A DNA stretch of 64,000 bases from RUG369 sp050949645. Lineage in GTDB: Bacteria; Planctomycetota; Planctomycetia; Pirellulales; Thermoguttaceae. The stretch spans positions 1,798,001 to 1,862,000 of the forward strand of contig JBMNGC010000001.1 in the NCBI GenBank assembly GCA_050949645.1, in the 5' to 3' direction. Below the pieces are notes generated by a model that worked only from the letters and a program-made list of their open reading frames with translations, was not told the origin of the DNA and ran no database searches. The position numbers were made by a program, and so were the translations under genes. Numbering within the stretch: position 1 is the first letter of the stretch; each line of letters opens with the position of its first letter. Of this stretch, positions 55,094 to 63,051 are shown one piece after another.

Positions 55094-55939
55094 TTGACCG
55101 TTCCTGCAAATTTCTCGATCGAAGTTATCCGCACGCGTCCCTCTTCTCGACGCGTTCGCGCCGCGCTCTTTGATTTTGACGGCACGCTAAGCCTGATTCG
55201 CGAGGGGTGGCAAAACGTTATGGTCCCCTATTTCTGCGAAGTTCTCGCGGAAGTCGCGGACCCTGACGTCGAATCCGCCGACGATATCGAACGAATCACG
55301 CGCGATTACGTCGACAAGATCACCGGCAAGCAAACGATCTACCAATGCATTCGTCTCGCCGAGGAGGTCAAAGCGCGAGGCGGTTCGCCTCTCGACCCGC
55401 TCCTTTACAAAAAGGAATATCTGCGGCGACTCCAGAATCGAATTCAAAGTCGAATCGAACTCCTCGAAAGCGGCGACGCCAATCCCGACGATCTCGTCGT
55501 TCCCGGTGGCCGCGAATTCCTTCAGATCCTGCGCGACGCGGGAATAAAGCTTTACCTTGCAAGCGGCACCGACGAGTGTTACGTCAAGCAGGAAGTTGAG
55601 CTCCTTAAGCTTACGGAATATTTTGACGGCGGAGTTTACGGCGCTCAGGACGACTACAAAACATTTTCCAAAGCGATGGTCATCGACCGGCTCATTAAAT
55701 CGAACAAGATCGACGGCGGAGAATTTATCGGATTCGGCGACGGTTACGTCGAGATCGAAAATGTTTGCGAAGTCGGAGGATACGCCGTCGGCGTCGCGAC
55801 GAACGAAGCCAATCCTGGCGGCGGAGTCGACGCGTGGAAACGCGAGCGACTCCTCGAGGCTGGCGCAAGCGCGATCGTTCCGGACTTCAGCGAACCGCAG
55901 AAGCTCTTCGAATTCATTGTCAATCCACCCCAGAAATGA
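55094..55939 (+). CDS. HAD-family hydrolase
   Basis: 281 residues from the TTG at 55094, chosen because AGGGAG lies 7 bases upstream. HAD motifs are I AALFDFDGTLSLI (nucleophile Asp), II YLASGTDECYV, a lysine region and IV FIGFGDGYVEIENV, with a helical cap between I and II (about 45-150). The motif IV acid pair is Asp with downstream Glu. A sugar-phosphate phosphatase is likely. The TGA stop overlaps an ATG that was once the start of a PfkB gene; now that ATG opens only a miniature relic. The working PfkB gene begins 1.6 kb downstream. Confidence 0.82.
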   Translation: MTVPANFSIEVIRTRPSSRRVRAALFDFDGTLSLIREGWQNVMVPYFCEVLAEVADPDVESADDIERITRDYVDKITGKQTIYQCIRLAEEVKARGGSPLDPLLYKKEYLRRLQNRIQSRIELLESGDANPDDLVVPGGREFLQILRDAGIKLYLASGTDECYVKQEVELLKLTEYFDGGVYGAQDDYKTFSKAMVIDRLIKSNKIDGGEFIGFGDGYVEIENVCEVGGYAVGVATNEANPGGGVDAWKRERLLEAGASAIVPDFSEPQKLFEFIVNPPQK

Positions 55940-55953
55940 AGGGCGCAGAAACG
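55924..55953 (+). repeat. 30-bp direct repeat, left copy
   Basis: Starts TCCACCCCAGAAATGAAGGG and spans the HAD stop and the former PfkB start. It is identical to 57534-57563. Confidence 0.95.
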
Positions 55954-56184
55954 CATTGCTTCGGAGTGAGCGGCGCCGACGACGGTAGGCTCGTCGTTTC
56001 CGAGCAACTTCCCATCGGCTTGAAATGCCTTTTTTATCGTCGTATCGTTCGTTCTCCTCTGGCACAACGCCAAGCAACAGACTCTGGCGCAGGAGAATCT
56101 TCAAGCGTGTTCCACTCCAACTTGGTTGAACCGCCCGTCGATACGCAGGATCCAAGTTACGCCTCACCTGCATATTGTGACTAA
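55936..56184 (+). pseudogene. Internally deleted PfkB relic
   Basis: The ATG overlapping the HAD stop opens an 82-codon frame, MKGAETHCFGVSGADDGRLV and so on, that strings together pieces of the PfkB protein encoded at 57564-58748. GAETHCFGV matches its ALGAETHCFGVIG, VSEQLPIGLKCLF its VSDQFPIGSEALF, and NLVEPPVDTQDPS its NPVEPPIDVCGAG. At least three deletions removed most of the fold, including the catalytic GAGD. The frame stays open, which could be chance. Confidence 0.8.
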
Positions 56185-56210
56185 AATTTAAATATAAAAG
56201 GAAACCAAGC

Positions 56211-56891
56211 ATGTTCTGGACTGCTCTGTTTTTCATCTCGTTATTCATATTTTTGCTATGCCTTGCAGTTTCGCGTGAGAATAAGCACAACTCTTCTTAC
56301 GCAGCGCAAATCCGTAAGTTGACTAAGGGAAAGAACCGTGAGCAGAAAAAAGTAATTATGTATTTTTGCAAGAAAGGCTGTCTGACTAACACCATTTCTG
56401 ATAAAGAATATCTGGACATGGTTTACCATAATAGAGATTCGATGAACTTCAAACAAAGAGCGCTTAGCAAGATTGATCTCGATGAGGATAAGCTTAACGA
56501 AATCCCTCCGGTAATGTTCGAAGGTTTTTACTTTGATGGTAAATTTGCAAAACAGAACTCTCATGGAAAATGGGTAAGTTCCGCATATCAGGTTTCCTGG
56601 ATGTTCTTCAGCTCAACCCAGATATATCTCTACAGCTGTACTTTTAACATGGACGAAGACAAGAACAGTGAGTTTACTGCCGAATTCTTTTTCAAAGACG
56701 TCACGTCGTTCTCAACCAGTACCCAATTTGTCACAGCACATGGCATTGGTAAAGAGGCATTCGAGATTGCATCACAGCAGTTTAAACTGGTCGTTCCCGG
56801 GGATCAGATCTTTATGGTCATGGGTAACATGGATGAAGCTAACGACATCATCATGGGCTTGAAGCATAAATTGCGTGAAAAGAAACTATAA
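56211..56891 (+). CDS. AT-rich foreign gene, membrane-anchored protein
   Basis: 226 residues, starting behind AAGGAAA. One N-terminal membrane helix (FWTALFFISLFIFLLCLAVS) is followed by a basic region (RKLTKGKNREQKKVIMYFCK) and a C-terminal strand-rich domain (SWMFFSSTQIYLYSCTFNMD, AEFFFKDVTSFSTS, FEIASQQFKLVVPGDQIFMV) that could be PH-like. Codon use is plainly unlike the neighbours: AT-rich third positions and few GACGTC strings. Family not recognised. It sits in the insert between the PfkB relic and the intact PfkB gene. Confidence 0.7.
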   Translation: MFWTALFFISLFIFLLCLAVSRENKHNSSYAAQIRKLTKGKNREQKKVIMYFCKKGCLTNTISDKEYLDMVYHNRDSMNFKQRALSKIDLDEDKLNEIPPVMFEGFYFDGKFAKQNSHGKWVSSAYQVSWMFFSSTQIYLYSCTFNMDEDKNSEFTAEFFFKDVTSFSTSTQFVTAHGIGKEAFEIASQQFKLVVPGDQIFMVMGNMDEANDIIMGLKHKLREKKL

Positions 56892-57002
56892 TGCTACAAA
56901 CCGGAGGTATTGCTAAATAGAATCTAATACAAATCAGTTTTCATTTACATGCGCGTTAGTGCTTGGTGCTTTTCTTTATTTGAGGATGGGAGTTGACAAC
57001 AA

Positions 57003-57470
57003 GTGGAAGAAAAGCAAATACCTCGTTACATTGACGACCCTGTAATAAATCGCCTTACTGCGCCCGAAAATAAACTATATCGGCCTAAGATAAACTTCGT
57101 GAAGGCAACTGTCATAAGTATCGGAACGATTGTTTGTACGGCTGGAATCTCGCTTCCTTTGGCCGAACTATTAAGAAGAGCGGGATTGTTTGGATTTGAA
57201 AGCAAGAGCCTGTTACAAGCATTTTTCTGTACTTACTGTAGAGCGCAGCTTCTGGCGCTCATGGCGTCTTTGAAGTATATAATGATATGGTTTATCAGGG
57301 TGTATCAGCGATATGCAAAAGCGGAGACTCGATTGAGATGCTGTTATACGCCAAGTTGCTCAGAATACGCTATTCTGGCGCTGAGAAAATATGGAGCGCT
57401 GATTGGTGGATTTAAAACTGTTAGACGCTTGCTAAGATGCGGACCGCCCGGAGGCATTGATTACCCGTAA
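57003..57470 (+). CDS. YidD-like protein with N-terminal membrane segment
   Basis: 155 residues from a GTG behind GGATGGGAG. Residues about 90-155 match YidD (membrane protein insertion efficiency factor): SLKYIMIWFIRVYQRY, CCYTPSCSEYAILALRKYGA and RRLLRCGPPGGIDYP. The extra N-terminal 90 residues include a hydrophobic segment (FVKATVISIGTIVCTAGISL). YidD normally lies between rnpA and yidC; here it is part of an AT-rich insert with an unknown membrane protein, so it is probably an acquired paralogue. Confidence 0.8.
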   Translation: MEEKQIPRYIDDPVINRLTAPENKLYRPKINFVKATVISIGTIVCTAGISLPLAELLRRAGLFGFESKSLLQAFFCTYCRAQLLALMASLKYIMIWFIRVYQRYAKAETRLRCCYTPSCSEYAILALRKYGALIGGFKTVRRLLRCGPPGGIDYP

Positions 57471-57533
57471 GATAGGAAGACTTCAATCAATCTCAAAGTA
57501 ATGTGTTAGAATAGAGACGATTAAGTTTACATC

Positions 57534-57563
57534 TCCACCCCAGAAATGAAGGGCGCAGAAACG
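57534..57563 (+). repeat. 30-bp direct repeat, right copy
   Basis: Identical to 55924-55953; it precedes and includes the first codons (from the ATG at 57546) of the intact PfkB gene. Confidence 0.95.
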
Positions 57564-58748
57564 ATGTGCAACGAAGAACTCGCCCAGGCCGCGATTGATT
57601 TTGACGCGATCGCTCAAAAGCTTCAACGCGCGACAGATTTTGAACGCAACGGCAAGCGGCCCGTTGTTGCGGTGATCGGGGATTACTGCCTCGACAAATA
57701 TCTCTACCTCTATCCCTCCCTCGACGAAGCGTCCGTGGAGACGGGCAAGACCGCCTTTCAAGTCCGAGCGACGCGGTTATTTGCGGGCGTCGGCGGCACG
57801 ATCGCGAACAATCTTTGCGCGTTGGGCGCGGAAACGCATTGCTTCGGAGTGATCGGCAACGACGGCGAAGGCTTCGACCTAACCAACGCGCTTCGAAAGA
57901 TCGGCGCAAACGTCGACGGGCTCGTCGTCTCCGACAAGGTTCTTACCAGCGCGTACATGAAACCGATGCGACCGGATCCCGAAACCAACCCTGAACGCGT
58001 CGACGACGACGGCTCGCCCCTACCCAGGCCCGGCGAAGGCGCCTGGGTCGAAGGTCATCGTCTCGATATCCGCAACCCGACGCCGATCGCCTCCGAGCTT
58101 GTGGACGAACTCCAAAAGCGGTTCCTCGAGAAGGTTGCAACCTTCGACGCCGTCGTCGTTTCGGACCAATTTCCCATCGGTTCTGAAGCGCTCTTTTCCC
58201 CCGCGTTTCGATCCTTCCTCTCCGAGGTCGCGCTCGCCAATCCGCGCGTGTTTTTCCTATGCGATTCACGTTTCTTCATCGATTCCTACCGCAATATGCT
58301 CGTTAAATGCAACGCGAGCGAGGCGCTTGACGCCTGCGACTCTGCGCTCGACGGCAAGCTCCGGCGCGAAACGACCCTCGACCGCGATTCCGACGCCGAT
58401 CTAGACGCGATCCTCCGCGCCGGCCGGCGAATCGCCCAACGCAATCGTCGGCCCGTCCTCGTCACGCGCGGCGCCGTCGGTTCCCTTCTCTTCCTAACCG
58501 AGTCGGACGCGCCGAGCGCGCGCGTTCAGGCGATCGCGATCCCCTCCAACCCTGTCGAACCGCCAATCGACGTCTGCGGAGCGGGCGACGCTTCAAACGC
58601 AGGACTCGCGTTTGCTCGATCGCTCGGACTGAGTTTGCCCGACGCGGCGTACCTCGCAAACGTCGTCTCCTCGATCACGATCAAACGGATCGGCGAGACG
58701 GGGACAGCGTCGGTCCCTGAAATCCTAGAAATTTTGCAAAATAAATAA
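57564..58748 (+). CDS. PfkB-family sugar kinase (RfaE-like)
   Basis: 394 residues from the ATG at 57564, which has AAGGG upstream. The in-frame ATG at 57546 may have been the original start when the gene was coupled to the HAD gene. PfkB/ribokinase motifs are VAVIGDYCLDKYLYL, GVGGTIANNLCALGAETHCF and, near the C-terminus, PPIDVCGAGDASNAGLAFAR with the GAGD anion hole and catalytic Asp. RfaE-type ADP-heptose kinases share the VGDYCLDKY-like start, so heptose phosphorylation with the HAD phosphatase is possible, but unproven. Confidence 0.88.
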   Translation: MCNEELAQAAIDFDAIAQKLQRATDFERNGKRPVVAVIGDYCLDKYLYLYPSLDEASVETGKTAFQVRATRLFAGVGGTIANNLCALGAETHCFGVIGNDGEGFDLTNALRKIGANVDGLVVSDKVLTSAYMKPMRPDPETNPERVDDDGSPLPRPGEGAWVEGHRLDIRNPTPIASELVDELQKRFLEKVATFDAVVVSDQFPIGSEALFSPAFRSFLSEVALANPRVFFLCDSRFFIDSYRNMLVKCNASEALDACDSALDGKLRRETTLDRDSDADLDAILRAGRRIAQRNRRPVLVTRGAVGSLLFLTESDAPSARVQAIAIPSNPVEPPIDVCGAGDASNAGLAFARSLGLSLPDAAYLANVVSSITIKRIGETGTASVPEILEILQNK

Positions 58749-58811
58749 CAACGTTCCTGCCAATAACGGAAAGACGATCGTTAATCGTCCGACGTCAAAA
58801 AGGGGTAACCA

Positions 58812-59984
58812 ATGACTAGACGCCTCAATCGCGACAAACTCGCTATTCTTCCGTTGTCCCAACGCGTCAATAAACTTGATATTAAACGCGACGTGATCGA
58901 TCCCGCGACATGGAAAGTCGAGCTCTCCGACGAAGCTTGGCAGGACGTGGAAAAGACCGCCAACGAGCTTCGTCGCGCACGCGAGCTCGGCGCCGCGCGA
59001 ATCCTGACCTACGGCGCGCATGCCATTAAAAACGGACTCGGCCCCGTCCTTGCCGAACTCGTCGAAAAAGGCTGGATCACGCGACTCACAACGAACGGCG
59101 CGGGCGTTATTCACGACTGGGAATTCGCATTCCAAGGGTATTCCGGCGAGGACGTTCGTCGTTATACGGACGAAGGACAGTTCGGAATCTGGGAAGAAAC
59201 AGGGATGAATATTAACCTCGCGATTGTCGTGGGCGCGTATCGAGGACTCGGTTACGGCGAGTCGGTCGGCGAATTCATCCTCAACGACGGCTTGGAAATT
59301 CCAAGCGACGAGGAACTCAAATACGCAATGTTCGCCGGCGCCGATTGCGCCAACTTCCCGCCTTATCCGCAACCCATTCTCGACGACGACGATCGCTCGC
59401 AGGCGGAAACGCTTGATCGCGCGAGCGCAGCCGCCGACCTGTTGCGCGCTAAACGTCGCTTCGCGCTCCCCGACGGCCTCTATTCTGTCCCTCATCCGAC
59501 TCGTGAATTTTCCGTCGCCTATCGCGCGCGCCGCGCCAACGTGCCATTCTCATGTTGCCCGATGATCGGTTGCGACATTATTTACGCGCACCCCGCCAAT
59601 CGATGTTCCGCGATAGGTCGCGGCGCAGAACGCGATTTCCTCGCGTTCGCGCATTCGGTATCGCAGCTTGAAGGAGGCGTCTACATGTCGGTGGGCTCGG
59701 CGGTCCTTTCGCCGATGATCTTTGAAAAATCGCTCTCGATGGCGCGCAACCTCGCGCGTCAAAAGAATGAAAAGATCGAAGACTTCTCCATTCATGTCGT
59801 CGATCTCGCCGAAGCGTCATGGGATTGGCAGAAGGACGGCGAGCCGCCGATGGATAATCCCGCCTATTACCTGCGGTATTGCAAGACGTTCAGTCGTATG
59901 GGCGGACGAATGGACTACTGTCGCGCCGATAACCGTTCTTGGTTCGTCGCGCTTCTCAACAACCTCGAAGGGAATCCAGCGTAA
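58812..59984 (+). CDS. Conserved cytoplasmic protein, possibly deoxyhypusine-synthase-like fold
   Basis: 390 residues, starting behind AAAAAGGGG. No signal peptide. The sequence is clearly globular and enzyme-like: ARILTYGAHAIKNGLGPVLA, RLTTNGAGVIHDWEFAFQGY, NINLAIVVGAYRGLGYGESV, PFSCCPMIGCDIIYAHPANR, GGVYMSVGSAVLSPMIFEKS. The TNGAGVIHDWE block recalls NAD-binding in the deoxyhypusine-synthase fold, a tentative resemblance. It follows the PfkB gene by 63 bases and likely acts in the same pathway. Confidence 0.7.
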   Translation: MTRRLNRDKLAILPLSQRVNKLDIKRDVIDPATWKVELSDEAWQDVEKTANELRRARELGAARILTYGAHAIKNGLGPVLAELVEKGWITRLTTNGAGVIHDWEFAFQGYSGEDVRRYTDEGQFGIWEETGMNINLAIVVGAYRGLGYGESVGEFILNDGLEIPSDEELKYAMFAGADCANFPPYPQPILDDDDRSQAETLDRASAAADLLRAKRRFALPDGLYSVPHPTREFSVAYRARRANVPFSCCPMIGCDIIYAHPANRCSAIGRGAERDFLAFAHSVSQLEGGVYMSVGSAVLSPMIFEKSLSMARNLARQKNEKIEDFSIHVVDLAEASWDWQKDGEPPMDNPAYYLRYCKTFSRMGGRMDYCRADNRSWFVALLNNLEGNPA

Positions 59985-60165
59985 AATATTAGAAACAATT
60001 CTTTGGCGCGACGCGTTTGTTGCAATCGACGCCGTAGCGTTATATACTTATCGCAGGTTGGCGTCTCTGGCGTCGATATTCAGCGCTCTAAGCTCCGTTG
60101 CGACATAACAATCATTGTCGACGCGCGCTTCGCGTCTTACCATACACCCCTTGTGGAGTATTACT

Positions 60166-61482
60166 ATGTTGCTTAATCGCCGTCAATTCCTTAAAGCGTC
60201 GGCTCTTTCCGCCGCTGCGCTTGGCGCCTCGAGCGTCGTTTCTCCTTCCATCCTTCGCGCCAGAAACGCGAACTCCAAACTTAACGTCGCCGTCGTTGGA
60301 ATCGCTGGCCGCGGCGCGGGCAATATCTCTGAGATACTCCGCGACTCGGGCGACCTGGTCCAGATCGCCGCGCTATGCGACGTCGACGAAAACAATCTCG
60401 CCTCTCAGGGCGCAAACTTCCCATCCGCGAAACGTTTCTACGACTATCGCGCGATGTTTGACGAAGCAAAATCCCTTGACGCCGTGCTCGTGAGCACGCC
60501 GGACCACACCCACTCCGTCGTCTCGATGGCGGCGATGAAAAGAGGACTCCCATGCTTCTGCGAAAAGCCGCTTGCGCACGACGTCGGTGAAATTCGCGAT
60601 ATGCAGAAAATCGCGAAAGAAAAGAATCTCGCGACTCAGATGGGAACCGTTATTCACGCCACGTCCAACTACCGACGCGTCGTCGAGATCATTCAGTCGG
60701 GCGCGATCGGCGAAGTGACCGAAGTCCACGTCTGGTGCGCTAAGGGCTGGGGCGGCTACGAAGAACCGTCGAACGAAAAATTTGAGATCCCGAAAAACCT
60801 GCACTGGGACGAATGGCTTGGGCCCGCGCAGTGGCGCGAATACAACCCCTGCTACCTGCCCGCCAGGTGGCGAGGATACTGGCCCTTCGGCACCGGCACA
60901 TTCGGCGATATGGCGTGCCATCTCATGGACCTCCCCTTCTGGGCGCTCGATCTCCAATATCCTAAAACGATCCATGCGACCTGCCCGACCGAAGTCAGCG
61001 AGATATGCTGTCCTCTCGACGTCACATGCAAATATGAATTCGAGCATAATGGTAAAACGTTGCCTCTCACATGGTACGATGGCGCCGCGCGTCCGCCGAT
61101 CATTAAGGAACGCAACCTTGAGAACCTCTCTATGGGCGTGATTTTCGCCGGCGAAGAGGGCGTTCTGGAAGCCGACTACGGCACGATCCGCCTCTATCCA
61201 CTGGACAAGTTCGAGAATTACGAACGTCCCGCCGAAACGATTCCGCCCTCGCCGGGCCATCACCGCGAATGGGTCGATTCGATCATCAACGGCGGCAAGA
61301 CGCAGGCGCTCTGCAACTTCGAATACTCCGGTCGCCTCGCGGAAGCGGTCCAGCTCGGCGCCGTATCCCTGCGCGCCGGCAAGATCAAGCTCGAATGGGA
61401 CGCGGAGAAGATGGAAGTTACCAACGACAAGGGCGCGAACGCCTTCATTCGCACCGAACACCGCGAAGGCTGGGACGTCTGA
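60166..61482 (+). CDS. Tat-exported Gfo/Idh/MocA-family oxidoreductase
   Basis: 438 residues from the ATG at 60166, behind GGAG. The twin-arginine signal is MLLNRRQFLKASALSAAALG. The Rossmann domain has LNVAVVGIAGRGAGNISEI, CDVDENN and VLVSTPDHTHSVVSMAAMKR, with the active-site block FCEKPLAHDVGEIRDM holding the EKP lysine. The C-terminal domain has LHWDEWLGPAQWREYNPCYL and FGDMACHLMDLPFWALDLQY with the conserved His. Such exported NAD(P)-dependent or glycosidase-type members are expanded in planctomycetes; the substrate is unknown. Confidence 0.92.
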   Translation: MLLNRRQFLKASALSAAALGASSVVSPSILRARNANSKLNVAVVGIAGRGAGNISEILRDSGDLVQIAALCDVDENNLASQGANFPSAKRFYDYRAMFDEAKSLDAVLVSTPDHTHSVVSMAAMKRGLPCFCEKPLAHDVGEIRDMQKIAKEKNLATQMGTVIHATSNYRRVVEIIQSGAIGEVTEVHVWCAKGWGGYEEPSNEKFEIPKNLHWDEWLGPAQWREYNPCYLPARWRGYWPFGTGTFGDMACHLMDLPFWALDLQYPKTIHATCPTEVSEICCPLDVTCKYEFEHNGKTLPLTWYDGAARPPIIKERNLENLSMGVIFAGEEGVLEADYGTIRLYPLDKFENYERPAETIPPSPGHHREWVDSIINGGKTQALCNFEYSGRLAEAVQLGAVSLRAGKIKLEWDAEKMEVTNDKGANAFIRTEHREGWDV

Positions 61483-61507
61483 GTCCTTAGCGACCAAACG
61501 AGCAAAC

Positions 61508-61545
61508 AAAAAGGACGGGTTCCTTCCGGCGGACCCGTCCTTTTT
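61508..61545 (+). terminator. Terminator after the oxidoreductase gene
   Basis: A 13-bp stem AAAAAGGACGGGT/ACCCGTCCTTTTT followed by T. Confidence 0.9.
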
Positions 61546-61562
61546 TATTTTGGACAATAAAA

Positions 61563-61603
61563 AAACCGCGCTCGTACGCTTGCGGCGACTTCGAGCGCGG
61601 TTT
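61563..61603 (-). terminator. Terminator of the rpsP-trmD-rplS operon
   Basis: On the minus strand AAACCGCGCTCG/CGAGCGCGGTTT with a 17-base loop, followed by T residues, 26 bases beyond rplS. Confidence 0.88.
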
Positions 61604-61629
61604 GCCTATCAGTATTTTTTAGGAATTGA

Positions 61630-62085
61630 TCACTCAGCAGAATTCTGAGCGGCTTCCTTCGCAGCGCGACGAGCGGCGGCGGCCTTCTTGCCCCGCTTCA
61701 TCTTCTTAACTGTCTTAGTCTCGTCGGCGGCTCGCTCTACACGACGCTGCTCAAGTCGGGTCGCCTTACCAACGCGATCGCGGAGATAATAAAGCTTCGC
61801 GCGACGAACGACGGAAGAACGAACGACCTCGATCTTAGCAATGCGAGGACTGTGGACCGGGAACTTGCGCTCGACGCCTTGACCTGAGACGATGCGACGA
61901 ACGACGAACATTTCGCTTGAACCAGCGCCGCTTCGTGCAATGACGTCGCCGTTAAAAATCTGGATACGTTCTTTATTGCCTTCAAGAATCTTGCAGTGAA
62001 CGTTCACACGGTCGCCGATGGAAAACTTAGAAACCTTGTCTTTCATGGCGCGTGAGCTTACAAGACGAATGAGTTCTTGACTCAT
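61630..62085 (-). CDS. rplS: Ribosomal protein bL19
   Basis: 151 residues, starting behind AAGGAATAA. The bL19 fold covers residues 1-115: FSIGDRVNVHCKILEGNKER, IQIFNGDVIARSGAGSSEMF, VVRRIVSGQGVERKFPVHSP and AKLYYLRDRVGKATRLEQRR. It sits at the subunit interface. A basic/Ala tail (KKMKRGKKAAAARRAAKEAA) extends it by about 35 residues. Last gene of the operon; 196 bases separate it from trmD. Confidence 0.95.
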   Translation of the reverse strand: MSQELIRLVSSRAMKDKVSKFSIGDRVNVHCKILEGNKERIQIFNGDVIARSGAGSSEMFVVRRIVSGQGVERKFPVHSPRIAKIEVVRSSVVRRAKLYYLRDRVGKATRLEQRRVERAADETKTVKKMKRGKKAAAARRAAKEAAQNSAE

Positions 62086-62281
62086 GGGATTATTCCTTAC
62101 ATCAGTTAGTTATCGATTTAAGGAGCGCGTTAAGAACTTCCGACATAACGAATCGGACTAAAAAGAAGATCAAACCGAGCGTCAGCTCCAGTTCAGATCA
62201 ACCCGTCTCCTTAGCGCGGAAAACGTCGAGGTCGCCGTAGGTCTTTTTCTTTGCGCATGGACGCCGACCGTACAGAACTCG

Positions 62282-62983
62282 TCAATCTTCCTGCAACTCG
62301 TCGTCGAAAAGATCAGGACGACGAGCGAATGTTTTTCTTCTGCGATTGACTTCTCGCCACTTGTCGATGAGACCATGGTCGCCGCTAAGGAGTATCTCCG
62401 GAACGCTAAGACCACGATATTCTCGAGGTCGCGTGTACTGGTCTTCTTCTAAAAGGCGATTGCCGGAGGAGAAGGAATCGACGATCGCCGAATCTTCGTC
62501 TCCCAAAACGCCGGGAATCAAACGCATGACAGAATCAATAATGACCTCAGCCGCTACTTCTCCGCCATTCAAAACGTAGTCGCCGATTGAGATCTCATCA
62601 GGCTGGAGAATGTCGACGACGCGCTGGTCAAAGCCTTCGTAACGACCGCAGAGGATCAAGAGGCGTTCTTCGCCGGCGAGTTCCTCGACGACGCGTTGCG
62701 TCAACAGTCGCCCCTGAGGCGTCGTCATAACGACTCGACCAGGTCGGTCGCCGTATGACTGAACCTCTTCGACGCAAGGTACGACTCTGTCAACCTTCAG
62801 CACCATACCGGGACCGCCCCCAAAGGGACGATCGTCCATCGTGCTGTGTTTATCTCGCGCCCAATTTCGCATATCGTAAAGATTGACTTCAAGCAATCCT
62901 CTATCGATCGCGTCTCTCAAAAGGCTTTCAGAGAGATATCCTTCAAAAATGGCAGGAAAGAGCGTGAGTATATCGAACCGCAT
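62282..62983 (-). CDS. trmD: tRNA (guanine-N1-)-methyltransferase
   Basis: 233 residues from the ATG at 62983. It methylates G37 next to the anticodon using S-adenosylmethionine. SPOUT knot landmarks are MRFDILTLFPAIFEGYL, DDRPFGGGPGMVLKV, LLILCGRYEGFDQRVVD, ISIGDYVLNGGEVAAEVIID and the C-terminal VPEILLSGDHGLIDKWRE. In most bacteria rimM lies between rpsP and trmD; here the gap is only 68 bases and rimM is absent. Confidence 0.95.
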   Translation of the reverse strand: MRFDILTLFPAIFEGYLSESLLRDAIDRGLLEVNLYDMRNWARDKHSTMDDRPFGGGPGMVLKVDRVVPCVEEVQSYGDRPGRVVMTTPQGRLLTQRVVEELAGEERLLILCGRYEGFDQRVVDILQPDEISIGDYVLNGGEVAAEVIIDSVMRLIPGVLGDEDSAIVDSFSSGNRLLEEDQYTRPREYRGLSVPEILLSGDHGLIDKWREVNRRRKTFARRPDLFDDELQED

Positions 62984-63051
62984 CAAACTAAACAACCGCG
63001 GGGGTCGCGATTAACATATATTTGATAATCGCCGCCAACGTTGAGACTAGC

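Noticed and set aside
55924..57563. Insertion sequence bounded by the 30-bp direct repeats
   Set aside because: No transposase and no terminal inverted repeats; the repeat covers coding sequence of the flanking genes, so tandem duplication is the simpler explanation.
60373..61557. A 394-codon antisense frame over the Tat oxidoreductase gene
   Set aside because: The plus-strand protein has full Gfo/Idh/MocA landmarks; the antisense frame has none and overruns the terminator.
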